From NCBI GenBank assembly GCA_050789255.1, contig JBOZRQ010000030.1:1-64000 (forward strand): a stretch of DNA of 64,000 nt, given 5' to 3'. Shown one piece after another: positions 54,753 to 63,152 of the stretch. How positions within the stretch are numbered: position 1 is the stretch's first letter; each line of letters starts with the position of its first letter. Origin of the DNA: JBOZRQ01 sp050789255. Lineage in GTDB: Bacteria; Bacillota; Sulfobacillia; Symbiobacteriales; Symbiobacteriaceae. A program made the translations under genes and the position numbers. The notes under the pieces were generated by a model that was given only the letters and a program-made list of their open reading frames with translations, was not told the DNA's origin and did no database searches.

Positions 54753-57691
54753 CAGAGGGAGCCCCGGATCGCCCGCAGCACCCGCTCCGGCGAGAGCGGC
54801 AGCTCGGGGATCCGAATCCCGATGGCATCGGCCACCGCGTTGGCGATCGCCGGGGCCATCGCATCGATGGGGACCTCGGCCACCGCCTTGGCGCCGAAGG
54901 GGCCGAAGGGGTCGTGGGTCTCCACCAGGAAGGTGGTGTGCTCGGGCATCTCCCGGGCCTCGAAGATATGGTAGTCCCGCAGGTCCCGGGTGATCATCGA
55001 GCCGCTGTTGTCCCAGGCCATCTCCTCGGAGGTGGCGTAGCCCAGCGCCTGGGTGACGGCGCCCTCCACCTGGCCCTCGGCTAGCACCGGGTTGATCGCC
55101 CGCCCGCAGTCCACCGCCGAGGCCATGCGCAGCACGGTCACCTGCCCGGTCTCGGTGTCGACCTCAACCTCCGCAAACTGCGCCACGAAGGGCGGCGGCG
55201 ACTTGAGCGAGACCGCCGAGGCGGTCCCCATGATCTGCTGCTGGTCGCTGACGTGCAGCGAGTGCAGGGCCACATCCATCAGGGTCACGCTGCGCCCGTC
55301 CGGCGCCATGCACTTCTTGTCTTCCAGACGGATGTACTCCGGGTTGACCCCGCCCAGCAGCTTGGCCGCCACCTTGCGGATCTCATCGGCCACCTGCTCC
55401 GCCGCCTTCTTCGCCGCCATCCCCGAGATGAAGGTGGTGCTGGAGGCGTAGGCGCCCGTATCGAAGGGCGTGATGTCGGTGTCGGAGGGGTAGACCAGGA
55501 TATCCTCGGCCTTCACGCCCAGCACTTCGGCGGCGATCTGGGCCAGGACCGTGTCCGCCCCGGTGCCCAGGTCGGTGGCGCCGACCAGCAGGTTGAAGGA
55601 GCCGTCGTCGTTGATCTTGATCATCGCACCGCCCATGTCGACCCCGGCGATGGCCGAGCCCTGCATGGCGATCGCCCCGCCAACGCCCCGGACCCGCCGG
55701 GGCAGCGTGCCGTCCGGGAAGCGCTGGGCCTTGCCCCGCTTCTCCCAGAAGCCGATCGCGGCCGACGCCTTCTCGACGCACTCCTCCAGGCCGCAGGAGT
55801 GGATCTCCTGGGCGTAGCCATCCTTGCCCTCGTTCAGCTTCTTGGAGAGCGGGTTGACGTCGCCCACCTGCACCCAGTTCTTGCGGCGGAGCTCCCAGGG
55901 GTCCATCTCCAGCGCCTTGGCCACCTCATCCATATGGCACTCCATGGCGAAGGCGCCCTGCGGCACCCCGTAGCCCCGGAAGGCGCCGGAGGGCGGCAGG
56001 TTGGTGTAGACGGTCTTGCACTCGAATCGGAGGTTGGGGGACCGGTAGAGCGGAAGCACCTTTACCCCCGTGTTGGACTGGACCGTCATGGCGTGCGAGC
56101 CGTAGGCGCCGGTGTCGGCCACCACCCGCATCTCGTTGGCGGTGATGGTCCCGTCGCGCTTCACGCCCGTCTTGATCGTCAGCACCTGCGGATGGCGGGA
56201 GCGGGCTGCGATGAACTCCTCCTCGCGGGTGTACTCCAGCTTCACCGGGCGCCCGGTGGCGATGGTGAGGTGCGCGCAGATATCCTCGATCAGGACCTCC
56301 TGCTTGCCGCCGAAGCCGCCGCCGATCCGGGGCTTGATCACCCGGATCTTGTTCATAGGCAGGCCGATCAGCGGGGCGATGATCCGCCGCACGTGGAAGG
56401 GGACCTGGGTCGAGGTGCGCACGACCAGGCGGCCATCCTCATCCCAGAAGGTGATGGTGACGTGGGGCTCGATGGAGGTCTGCTGCACCTTGTGGACCCG
56501 GTAGGTCTTCTCGACCACCAGGTCGGCCTCGGCGAAGCCCTTCTCCACGTCGCCGTGGGTGGCGAGGATCTCGGCGGCAATGTTGCGGCCGAAGTCGAAG
56601 TGGGCGAAGCCCTTGGAGTCGGTCTCATCATGGATGATGGGGGCGCCGGGCGCCATCGACTCCAGCAGGTCGGTGATCGCCGGGAGCACCTCGTACTCGA
56701 CCTCGATCAGCCCTGCTGCCTGGGCGGCGATCTCCGGGGTCTCGGCGGCGATGGCCGCCACCCGGTCGCCCACGAACCGGACCTTGTTGTCCAGCGAGCG
56801 CATGTCGTGCGGGCTCGGCTCGGGCCAGGACTGGCCGGCGGAGGTGTAAGCGACCCGGGGCACATCCTCGTGGATGAGTACCGCGTGGACCCCGGGCAGG
56901 GCCCGGGCCCGGGAGGCTTCGATCCGCTTAATCCGGGCGTGGGCGTGGGGGGAGAGGAGCAGCTTGGCGTGAAGCATGCCCCGCACGTCGACGTCGGCGA
57001 CGAAGGCAGGGCGCCCGCTCGCCAGCTTGGGCCCGTCCAGCTTGGGCTCGGGCTTGCCCACCACCTTCAGCTGGTCGGCCTGGTCGAGGAGGGCCTCGGT
57101 CAGCTTGCGTTCCAACGTGGTGATTCCCCCGGTGGCTGGAGCGGCGGGATCGGTTTCGAGATCTGCCGCGTGGGGTTTGCCGTCAGGGGTGAGGGGCCCC
57201 TTTGGCGCCCGCTCGATCGGCGGGACCTCCTCGCCCCGCAGCAGGGCGGCGGAGCGCAGGATCGCCTCGACCGGCTTGACGTAGCCGGTGCAGCGGCAGA
57301 GCACCCCGGAGAGCGCCTCTCGGGCATCAGATTCGTTCGGGTTGGGGTTCTCGCTTAGCAGCTTATGGGTCGCCAGCACCATGGCAGGCGTGCAGTAGCC
57401 GCACTGGACGGCGCCGGTCTCGATGAAGGCCCGCTGCACGGCGTCGAGCTGGCGGGGGTTGCCGTAGGACTCGACCGTTCTGACGGCGGCGCCCTGGGCC
57501 TGCACGGCCAGCATGACGCAGGTGGGCCGCAGGAGCCCATCCACCAGCACAGAGCAGGCGCCGCACTCCCCGGACTCGCAACCGTGCTTGACCGAGAAGA
57601 TCCCCTCCCGGCGGAGCAGATCCATCAGGGTCTCGTTGGGTTTGACCTCGCACGCCTTGGCCTCACCGTTGAGGGTAAAGTTCAGCTTCAT
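54752..57691 (-). CDS. Mo hydroxylase, fused [2Fe-2S] and molybdopterin-binding subunits
   Basis: 979 residues from ATG 57691 (MKLNFTLNGEAKACEVKPNE). Residues 1-165 hold two [2Fe-2S] domains (CESGECGACSVLVDGLLRPTC, QCGYCTPAM and LCRCTGY). A linker (about 165-230) precedes the aldehyde-oxidase-type Mo domains: KPRIGGGFGGKQEVLIED (about 477-494), SGAFRGYGVPQGAFAMECH (about 568-586) and catalytic-Glu motif FGPFGAKAVAEVPIDAM (about 930-946). The Fe-S/Mo fusion is as in E. coli XdhD, unlike the three-subunit enzyme at 42246-45852. It overlaps the FAD-subunit gene by 4 nt and is followed by the MocA-like gene. Confidence 0.93.
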   Translation of the reverse strand: MKLNFTLNGEAKACEVKPNETLMDLLRREGIFSVKHGCESGECGACSVLVDGLLRPTCVMLAVQAQGAAVRTVESYGNPRQLDAVQRAFIETGAVQCGYCTPAMVLATHKLLSENPNPNESDAREALSGVLCRCTGYVKPVEAILRSAALLRGEEVPPIERAPKGPLTPDGKPHAADLETDPAAPATGGITTLERKLTEALLDQADQLKVVGKPEPKLDGPKLASGRPAFVADVDVRGMLHAKLLLSPHAHARIKRIEASRARALPGVHAVLIHEDVPRVAYTSAGQSWPEPSPHDMRSLDNKVRFVGDRVAAIAAETPEIAAQAAGLIEVEYEVLPAITDLLESMAPGAPIIHDETDSKGFAHFDFGRNIAAEILATHGDVEKGFAEADLVVEKTYRVHKVQQTSIEPHVTITFWDEDGRLVVRTSTQVPFHVRRIIAPLIGLPMNKIRVIKPRIGGGFGGKQEVLIEDICAHLTIATGRPVKLEYTREEEFIAARSRHPQVLTIKTGVKRDGTITANEMRVVADTGAYGSHAMTVQSNTGVKVLPLYRSPNLRFECKTVYTNLPPSGAFRGYGVPQGAFAMECHMDEVAKALEMDPWELRRKNWVQVGDVNPLSKKLNEGKDGYAQEIHSCGLEECVEKASAAIGFWEKRGKAQRFPDGTLPRRVRGVGGAIAMQGSAIAGVDMGGAMIKINDDGSFNLLVGATDLGTGADTVLAQIAAEVLGVKAEDILVYPSDTDITPFDTGAYASSTTFISGMAAKKAAEQVADEIRKVAAKLLGGVNPEYIRLEDKKCMAPDGRSVTLMDVALHSLHVSDQQQIMGTASAVSLKSPPPFVAQFAEVEVDTETGQVTVLRMASAVDCGRAINPVLAEGQVEGAVTQALGYATSEEMAWDNSGSMITRDLRDYHIFEAREMPEHTTFLVETHDPFGPFGAKAVAEVPIDAMAPAIANAVADAIGIRIPELPLSPERVLRAIRGSL

Positions 57692-58464
57692 TCGGACAAC
57701 CTCCCCATGGCCTCCCGCCAGGCCCGGCGCACCAGGACCGGGGCGACCCAGCGCCGGTACTCGGCGCTGGCCCGGAAGCCAGTAATCACGTCCCAGTGGT
57801 CGATATGGCTCAGGTGGTCGGTGACCAGCCGGGGCACCATGGCCACGCCGCCCAGGGCAGTCCGGCTGCGCCCGTGCTCGGCCACGCAGGCTGCGCAAAC
57901 GATCGCCCGGTCGGCGGGGGAGCGGCTGACGAAGGCAAACCCCCCGCTGGCCTCCGGGCTAATGGGCAGGCTGACCTCGGTGATGATGGCGCCCTCCTTC
58001 TGATCCGGGCGCCGCAGGAGGAACTCATCGACGGGGAGCGTCTGCAGCTCCGGCGTGGCGTAGGTGACGACGGCGTCCAGCGCCAACAGGGCGGTGGGGA
58101 TCTCCAGGCCGCCCTTCCGCCCGGCGATGGTGCCGCCCAGGGTGGCGCCGGCCCGGATGGTGGCCGGGGCGCTCTGGCGGCTGGCGCGCGGCAGAAGCCC
58201 CCCAGCGAGGGAGCGCACGGTCTCATCCTGCTCCAGCTCCCGCAGGCGGGTCGTGGCGCCGATGCAGAGTCGGTCTCCTTCGGTTCGGATGTAGCTCAGG
58301 CCCAGCCCGCTGATATCGACGACAGCGTCCAGGACAGAGTCGTTGCGGCCTACAACCTCGGTGCCGCCGGCGAGCACGTCCGTTACGACCCGCTCCCGCC
58401 GCAGCAGGGCCACGGCCGTGGCCAGGTCGGTGGGCCGGTGGTACTCCCTGAGGTTTACGAGCAT
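57688..58464 (-). CDS. FAD-binding subunit of the second Mo hydroxylase
   Basis: 258 residues, ATG 58464 after GAGGAGGCGCC. YgfM/CoxM-like: LREYHRPTDLATAVALLRRE at the N-terminus, FAD loop DVLAGGTEVVGRN (about 30-42) and TIRAGATLGGTIAGRKGGLEIP (about 101-122), then a shortened C-terminal domain. It transfers electrons from the fused Fe-S/Mo polypeptide. First gene of the leftward unit FAD - FeS/Mo - MocA-like - phosphatase. TGTGTACAC at 58551-58559 in its upstream region resembles TGTATACA before the DHOD-like operon. Confidence 0.9.
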   Translation of the reverse strand: MLVNLREYHRPTDLATAVALLRRERVVTDVLAGGTEVVGRNDSVLDAVVDISGLGLSYIRTEGDRLCIGATTRLRELEQDETVRSLAGGLLPRASRQSAPATIRAGATLGGTIAGRKGGLEIPTALLALDAVVTYATPELQTLPVDEFLLRRPDQKEGAIITEVSLPISPEASGGFAFVSRSPADRAIVCAACVAEHGRSRTALGGVAMVPRLVTDHLSHIDHWDVITGFRASAEYRRWVAPVLVRRAWREAMGRLSE

Positions 58465-58564
58465 GGCGGCGCCTCCTCGACAGTGAGTAGTTGGACAGGT
58501 ATTCAGCAGCTTGAGACCGTATTCCTCCCGAATATGCAGAGTAGTCTAACTGTGTACACGTAAA

Positions 58565-58594
58565 GAGGCTGGCCGAATCTTCTCGGCCAGCCTC
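58565..58594 (-). terminator. Terminator of the sigma/propeller operon
   Basis: GAGGCTGGCCGA and TCGGCCAGCCTC pair perfectly around a 6-nt loop. It lies just after the stop codon at 58602 on the minus strand and is followed there by TTTACG. Confidence 0.85.
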
Positions 58595-58601
58595 GTTTGC
58601 T

Positions 58602-59996
58602 TCAGTTCCTCAGGTCGGACCAACTGCTCAGTTCACCCGTCATCGGCAGTTCAATCCCCTTGATGAGTCCACCCAGGGAATAGTATCGGGCCGGCTTGGT
58701 CCCGCCCGACAGAACAAACCCCTCACCGTTTGGAGCCACCCTATGACGAACGGTGCTGTCAATACGGAGCTCTTCGATGACTGCCAGGGTCTTGGAATCT
58801 AGGATCACCAGCTTGCCCAAGCACCCGGGGCCGCCCAGGCGAGTCACCACCTGCTCTCCGCCCATGGCCCACTGCGGTTCGATGGCGTGGCAGGGAAGGG
58901 GGGGATACATCCCTTTGTTTCCGGGGTCATCCGGGAACACGGGCAGGATCCTGGTGGCAATCCCCTTTCCCCCCGGCTGCTCCGTAACCAGAACAAAGCG
59001 CGGTGTTTGCCCGGCTGCCTTGAAAACTGCTCCCAGGCGGCCATCTCCCTTGAGGACGAACGTGCCATACAGGGAGACCGCTTGCGCTTCGAGCAGGGAA
59101 GCAAGCTCTGGCGACGACGCCCGGAGCATCGCCTTGTCCACAACCACCTGGCGCTTCCCATCGAGGCCGTAGGTGACCAGTTCGCTGTCGGAGTCGCCGT
59201 TCGAGTGGATGTAGCTGAGTGCTTTCCCGTCCGGTGCCCACCGCGCCGTATTCGAGCCCTTCTCGATCAGAGCTGCCGACGCCCTGGCCCTGCTGACCAG
59301 CCAGAGGTCGCGATCATGCATCATGCCGTCGCCCGTCTGTACGGCAAGATACTCTCCGTCCGGGGACCAGGTGATCGTTTGGACAGGGCCCTGCCCGACC
59401 GAAATCTCCACGCTCCTGGCTTCGGAACGGAACCCGTGGATCTCGATGCGACTCGTGGCACCCACCCTCACCGACACGGCAAGCAAGGAGCCGTCGGGAG
59501 ACCAGGTTGGGTTCGCCCGGTTCGACATCGGCGCCAGCTGCCGTACCTGTCCATCCGTCAGGTCAAGGGCGGCCAGGGAGTCCCCGGCATCGGACCGAGA
59601 CACTCCCAGCACGGCCGATCCGTTCGGGGAGACCTCTCGTGGAGAGAAACCTTCGGGGAGAGCGACCCGGGTGACCTTACCGTCAACGAGGATCTCGACG
59701 TGGCCGCCGCTGAGGAAAACCAGGCGCCCCGGTGCTCCTCCCACGCTCTTCACGGGTGTGGTGGACAGTGCTGTCCGACCCAACGCCGCGAAGGTGAGCA
59801 GGGATCCGAGCACCAGGCAGGCTGCAGCTAGCTCAACCTTGGGGCGAAGTCGAGCCCACAGCGCCCGGGCGGGCGCCTGCCGGTCATGGGCGACCTGGCG
59901 TTCGAGCAGCAGCTTTCGTTGGCGGCTCCATGCATCGACCGGGACCTCCAGCCCTTCAGCCTGGTCCACCAGCATCTCGCGAATCTGCTTATCCAT
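58602..59996 (-). CDS. Membrane-anchored beta-propeller protein, likely sigma-factor partner
   Basis: 464 residues from ATG 59996 (MDKQIREMLVDQAEGLEVPVD), overlapping the sigma gene stop by 8 nt. A cytoplasmic helical segment (about 1-55) leads to one TM helix (VELAAACLVLGSLLTFAALG, about 57-76). A six- to seven-bladed TolB/PD40-type propeller lies outside: SPNGSAVLGVSRSD, PTWSPDGSLLAVSV, ITWSPDGEYLAVQT and ARWAPDGKALSYIH are the blade motifs. The N-terminal part lacks the H-x3-C-x2-C zinc motif, so it would be a non-ZAS anti-sigma, or a sensor or effector of the ECF sigma encoded directly upstream. Confidence 0.8.
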   Translation of the reverse strand: MDKQIREMLVDQAEGLEVPVDAWSRQRKLLLERQVAHDRQAPARALWARLRPKVELAAACLVLGSLLTFAALGRTALSTTPVKSVGGAPGRLVFLSGGHVEILVDGKVTRVALPEGFSPREVSPNGSAVLGVSRSDAGDSLAALDLTDGQVRQLAPMSNRANPTWSPDGSLLAVSVRVGATSRIEIHGFRSEARSVEISVGQGPVQTITWSPDGEYLAVQTGDGMMHDRDLWLVSRARASAALIEKGSNTARWAPDGKALSYIHSNGDSDSELVTYGLDGKRQVVVDKAMLRASSPELASLLEAQAVSLYGTFVLKGDGRLGAVFKAAGQTPRFVLVTEQPGGKGIATRILPVFPDDPGNKGMYPPLPCHAIEPQWAMGGEQVVTRLGGPGCLGKLVILDSKTLAVIEELRIDSTVRHRVAPNGEGFVLSGGTKPARYYSLGGLIKGIELPMTGELSSWSDLRN

Positions 59997-60546
59997 GTCC
60001 TGATTCCCCTCCTGGCACCGTGATCTCTTGGCGCAGGTCATCCACCAGTGCGGCTCTGGCTCTGTGCAGCCACGATTTGACCGTTCCCACGGGCACTTCC
60101 ATGATCTCCGCGATCTCGGCCAAGGGCAGATCCCGGTAATAGTGCAGCACCGTTGCGACCCTTTGGTTCTCGGGCAGCCTGCACAGGGCGCTCCAGAGTA
60201 CCTCGCGGTTCTCCACCTGCTCATACGGAGAGGGGGGCGTGTCGGCAGGCTCGTCTGCGCACTTCTGCGGGATGTGGCGTTCGGCCCACTCCTGGCGCAG
60301 GTGCTTGCGCGCCTGCCTGACCGTGATGGTGGTGAGCCACGACGCAAACGCAAGCGGCTCCCGGAGCCGCCTGATCACCAGGAACGTCTGGGCAAAGGCA
60401 TCCTGCAGGACCTCTTCCGCTACCTGGCGATCCCCCGTGATCAGATAGGCCGTCTGCAGCACCCTTCGGGAGTGAAGCCGAAAGAGCCCTTCAAAGGCGT
60501 CAAGCTCACCGGCCTGACACCGCACAACCAGGTCGACCTCGTCCAA
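59989..60546 (-). CDS. ECF-type RNA polymerase sigma factor 2
   Basis: 185 residues from TTG 60546, with a GGGGGGAA site. Region 2: ITGDRQVAEEVLQDAFAQTFLVIRRL (about 36-61). Region 4: LPENQRVATVLHYYRDLPLAEIAEIMEVPVGTVKSWLHRARAAL (about 123-166). Length and spacing fit ECF sigma factors. It is coupled to the propeller-membrane protein gene and lies between two Mo-hydroxylase-related units that run in other directions, so the regulon is not evident from context. Confidence 0.92.
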   Translation of the reverse strand: MDEVDLVVRCQAGELDAFEGLFRLHSRRVLQTAYLITGDRQVAEEVLQDAFAQTFLVIRRLREPLAFASWLTTITVRQARKHLRQEWAERHIPQKCADEPADTPPSPYEQVENREVLWSALCRLPENQRVATVLHYYRDLPLAEIAEIMEVPVGTVKSWLHRARAALVDDLRQEITVPGGESGHG

Positions 60547-60657
60547 ACCATTCCCCCCCGTCGTTTCATCACATAGTAAGTGCGATTTTTATGGAAATGG
60601 GTTGCACCTTCCGTCAAGAAATCCTTCTCGAAGGTCGCAAAACGGCATCCCAGACAC

Positions 60658-60689
60658 AAGAGCAGCCCCCGCAATGGAGGGCTGCTCTT
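60658..60689 (-). terminator. Terminator of the small TM protein gene
   Basis: AAGAGCAGCCC and GGGCTGCTCTT pair around a 10-nt loop. On the minus strand it starts 15 nt after the stop at 60705. It would also separate that gene from the sigma-factor promoter. Confidence 0.8.
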
Positions 60690-60704
60690 GGTGCGTACGG
60701 ATCG

Positions 60705-60875
60705 CTAGACTACGGCGAGGAGCCCAAACATGGTCAGTACGGCTGTCACTGAGGCCAGCAGGCCGAGGCCCGCCCAAGGCTTCCGGGAGACGATCCGGTC
60801 GATGGCGCCCAGGAGGCTCCACACAAATACAAACGCAGCGGCTAGTCCGACCATTGCCCATTGCTGTCCCGCCAT
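60705..60875 (-). CDS. 56-residue two-TM-helix protein
   Basis: ATG 60875 is preceded by AAGGTGG at 9 nt. The protein starts MAGQQWAMVGLAAAFVFVWS and has two hydrophobic helices (about 8-23 and 35-54) joined by the basic loop DRIVSRKPWAG. Both the ribosome binding site and the dedicated terminator support a real gene. It could be a membrane-protein regulator, a toxin-like peptide or a small subunit; no family known to me. Confidence 0.65.
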   Translation of the reverse strand: MAGQQWAMVGLAAAFVFVWSLLGAIDRIVSRKPWAGLGLLASVTAVLTMFGLLAVV

Positions 60876-60941
60876 GAAATAAGACCACCTTGCCAGTTAA
60901 GTTAGACAGCAATTCATGTTCTACCAATAGTTTCATCGTCC

Positions 60942-60951
60942 CTGTATACAG
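60942..60951. promoter_or_regulatory. Palindrome upstream of the DHOD-like operon
   Basis: CTGTATACAG, a perfect 10-bp palindrome in the AT-rich region between the small TM gene and the DHOD-like operon. A similar TGTGTACA occurs upstream of the second Mo hydroxylase. Tentative operator. Confidence 0.3.
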
Positions 60952-61084
60952 TCTATTCCACCGCATGTTCATAATTGGGTATTTATTTTGACAGGAGGAG
61001 AGCGGTAACGTGCCGAAGTTTCAGGCACGTTTCGTTGTCACACCGCATAGGTCTCATAGGCTAAGAGTTAGGGGAGGGAATGGG

Positions 61085-61993
61085 ATGGCGAACATCGCTG
61101 TCGACTTTCTGGGCCTTCGCTTCCGCAACCCGATTATCCCGGCGGCCGGGCCCAACGTGGGCACCGGGGAGCAGCTGCGGCGGGCGGCTGAGGGGGGCGC
61201 CGGTGGCCTGCTGGCCAAGACGGTCTCCATGAAGGCCGCCGAGGTGCCCCGGCCGGACATGGCCAAGTACGGCCTCACCGGCATGCTCAACCACGAGCTC
61301 TGGACCGAGCTGAGCCTGGAGCAGTGGCTGGAGCACGAGTATGATATCGGCCTGGAAGCGGCCCGGCGTCATTCCATTCCTTTCATCGCCTCCATGGGCT
61401 ACACCCCCGACGACCTGCGCTACATCGGCCCGCTGGTCGAGGCGAAGGGCGTCGACGCCATCGAGTTCACCATCCACTACGTCGACCCGCGCCTGGTGGT
61501 CGACATCGCCAGGGCGCTGCGGGAGTCGGTCAAGGTCCCCATCATCGCCAAGCTCTCGCCGCACAAGGGGGACCTGGGCGACCTGGCGGCAGCGCTGGAG
61601 CCCTACGTCGACGCCTTCGCCTGCATCAACTCCTACGGGCCGGCGCTCTCCATCGATGTTGATAAGGTCGAGCCGGTGCTGGGCTCCACCCATGGCTACG
61701 GCTGGCTCAGCGGCAGCCCGCTCAAGCCCCTGGCGCTGCGGTGTGTCTTCGAGGTCGCCCGCCGGGTGTCCAAGCCTGTCATCGGCATCGGCGGCATCGT
61801 GACCGCCAAGGATGTGGTCGAGTTTCTGATGGCCGGCGCCTCGATTGTGGAGGTCTGCACCATCATCATGTACCGGGGCCAGGAGTACCACGCCAAGCTG
61901 GCCAAGGGGCTCTCCGACTGGCTGGATGCCCACGGCTACGACGACGTCAGCCAGATTCAGGGGCTCTATTTGAAACAAATGGCGGGGAGGTAG
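61085..61993 (+). CDS. PreA/dihydroorotate-dehydrogenase-like protein 1
   Basis: 302 residues from ATG 61085 (MANIAVDFLGLRFRNPIIPAAGP), with GGGGAGGG upstream. GTG 61010, with AGGAGG upstream, is an in-frame alternative that adds 25 basic residues. FMN-binding (beta/alpha)8 barrel: NPIIPAAGPNVGTGEQLRR, PIIAKLSPHKGDLG (flavin Lys), GYGWLSGSPLKPLALRCVFEVARRV and VIGIGGIVTAKDVVEFLMAGAS, all PreA-like. The strand that normally carries the catalytic N-x-S-C-P motif reads IEFTIHYVDPRLV, with neither Cys nor Ser. No Fe-S domain. It is 7 nt from a paralogue with Fe-S motifs, so they may form a complex. Confidence 0.82.
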   Translation: MANIAVDFLGLRFRNPIIPAAGPNVGTGEQLRRAAEGGAGGLLAKTVSMKAAEVPRPDMAKYGLTGMLNHELWTELSLEQWLEHEYDIGLEAARRHSIPFIASMGYTPDDLRYIGPLVEAKGVDAIEFTIHYVDPRLVVDIARALRESVKVPIIAKLSPHKGDLGDLAAALEPYVDAFACINSYGPALSIDVDKVEPVLGSTHGYGWLSGSPLKPLALRCVFEVARRVSKPVIGIGGIVTAKDVVEFLMAGASIVEVCTIIMYRGQEYHAKLAKGLSDWLDAHGYDDVSQIQGLYLKQMAGR

Positions 61994-62000
61994 GAGCACG

Positions 62001-63149
62001 ATGGCGGAGCTGAGCACCGTGATCAAGGGCCTTCCGTTGAAGCACCCCATCCTGCCCGGGCCGGGCGCCAACGTCGCCACCGCCGCCGAGGCGATCGCCG
62101 CCGTGCAGGGCGGGGCTGCGGCGCTGGTCCTGCAGACCGTGACGATGAGCCCGGGCGCCCACGCCGAGCCCAGCCGGGCGCCCTACGGCAAGGATGGCCT
62201 CTTTCACCGGCTCCCCTGCACGGGTGTCGGTTTTGAAACATGGTTTGAGGCTGAGCTGCTGCCTGCTGTGCAAGCGGGCAAGGCGGCTGGAGTCCCGGTG
62301 ATTGCCAGCGTAGGCTACAGGTCGGACGAGGTCGCCGAGATGGGCGCCCGCCTCTCTGCCGCCGGGGTCGCTGCGATTCTCTATGACACCGCCTGGGCCG
62401 ATCGCGGTGAAATCCGTGCGGGGGCGCAGGCGTTACGAGCTGCGGTGCAGGTGCCGATCATTGTGCGGCTCAGCCCCCACCACGGGGAGGACCTGCCCGA
62501 CCTGGCCGCCCAGCTGGAGCCCTGGGCCGACGCCTTCTGCCTGATCGGCGCCTTCGGGCCGGACCTGCTGATCGATGTGGAGTCCGGCAAGTCAGCCATT
62601 GACGCCCCCCTGGGGATCGGCTTCCTGTCGGGCGCCCCCATTCGGCCCATCGCCCAGCGCTTCGTCTTCGAGACGGCCAAGCGGGTAAGCAAGCCCGTGA
62701 TCGCAGCCGGCGGGGCGATGACGGGCCGGGACGTGGCCGAGTTCATGATGCTGGGCGCCTCTGCGGTCATGGTCAGCACAGGGGCGCTGCTCAAGGGCCC
62801 GACCATTTACGGCGAGATGGCTGCCGAGCTCTCCAACTGGCTGGACGGGGCGGGCTACGCCCGGGTGGGCGAGGTCTACCGGGCCTACATTCGCAAGTAC
62901 GGGCACGGACAGCGGGTCGTCATCGAGAAGGAAGAGTGCCCGGAGCTGCTTGAGGAGAAGTGCATCAAGTGCACCTTCTGTGAGACGGTCTGCTTCTACG
63001 ATGCGATCGTGGCGCCGCCCAAGACCCTTCCGACGATCAGCTACGACCCGTGCTTCGAGTGCGGGCTCTGCGTAAGCGCCTGCCCCACCGACGCCCTGAC
63101 CTTCCGGCCCCGCGACCAGGTCACCCTGTTGCCCGTGGGAGGGGAGTAA
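62001..63149 (+). CDS. PreA/dihydroorotate-dehydrogenase-like protein 2 with two 4Fe-4S motifs
   Basis: 382 residues, ATG 62001 after GGGGAGGTAGGAGC. The FMN barrel (about 1-300) is paralogous to the preceding protein: HPILPGPGANVATAAEAI, PIIVRLSPHHGEDL and FVFETAKRVSKPVIAAGGAMTGRDVAEFM. The canonical catalytic cysteine loop is again absent (AAILYDTAWADRGE). A C-terminal ferredoxin domain has CIKCTFCETVC (about 314) and CFECGLCVSACPTDAL (about 346), two [4Fe-4S] clusters, as in PreA of dihydropyrimidine dehydrogenases. The next gene is an SsnA-like amidohydrolase 3 nt later, so these act in one pathway, probably purine or pyrimidine-ring catabolism. Confidence 0.85.
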   Translation: MAELSTVIKGLPLKHPILPGPGANVATAAEAIAAVQGGAAALVLQTVTMSPGAHAEPSRAPYGKDGLFHRLPCTGVGFETWFEAELLPAVQAGKAAGVPVIASVGYRSDEVAEMGARLSAAGVAAILYDTAWADRGEIRAGAQALRAAVQVPIIVRLSPHHGEDLPDLAAQLEPWADAFCLIGAFGPDLLIDVESGKSAIDAPLGIGFLSGAPIRPIAQRFVFETAKRVSKPVIAAGGAMTGRDVAEFMMLGASAVMVSTGALLKGPTIYGEMAAELSNWLDGAGYARVGEVYRAYIRKYGHGQRVVIEKEECPELLEEKCIKCTFCETVCFYDAIVAPPKTLPTISYDPCFECGLCVSACPTDALTFRPRDQVTLLPVGGE

Positions 63150-63152
63150 GCG

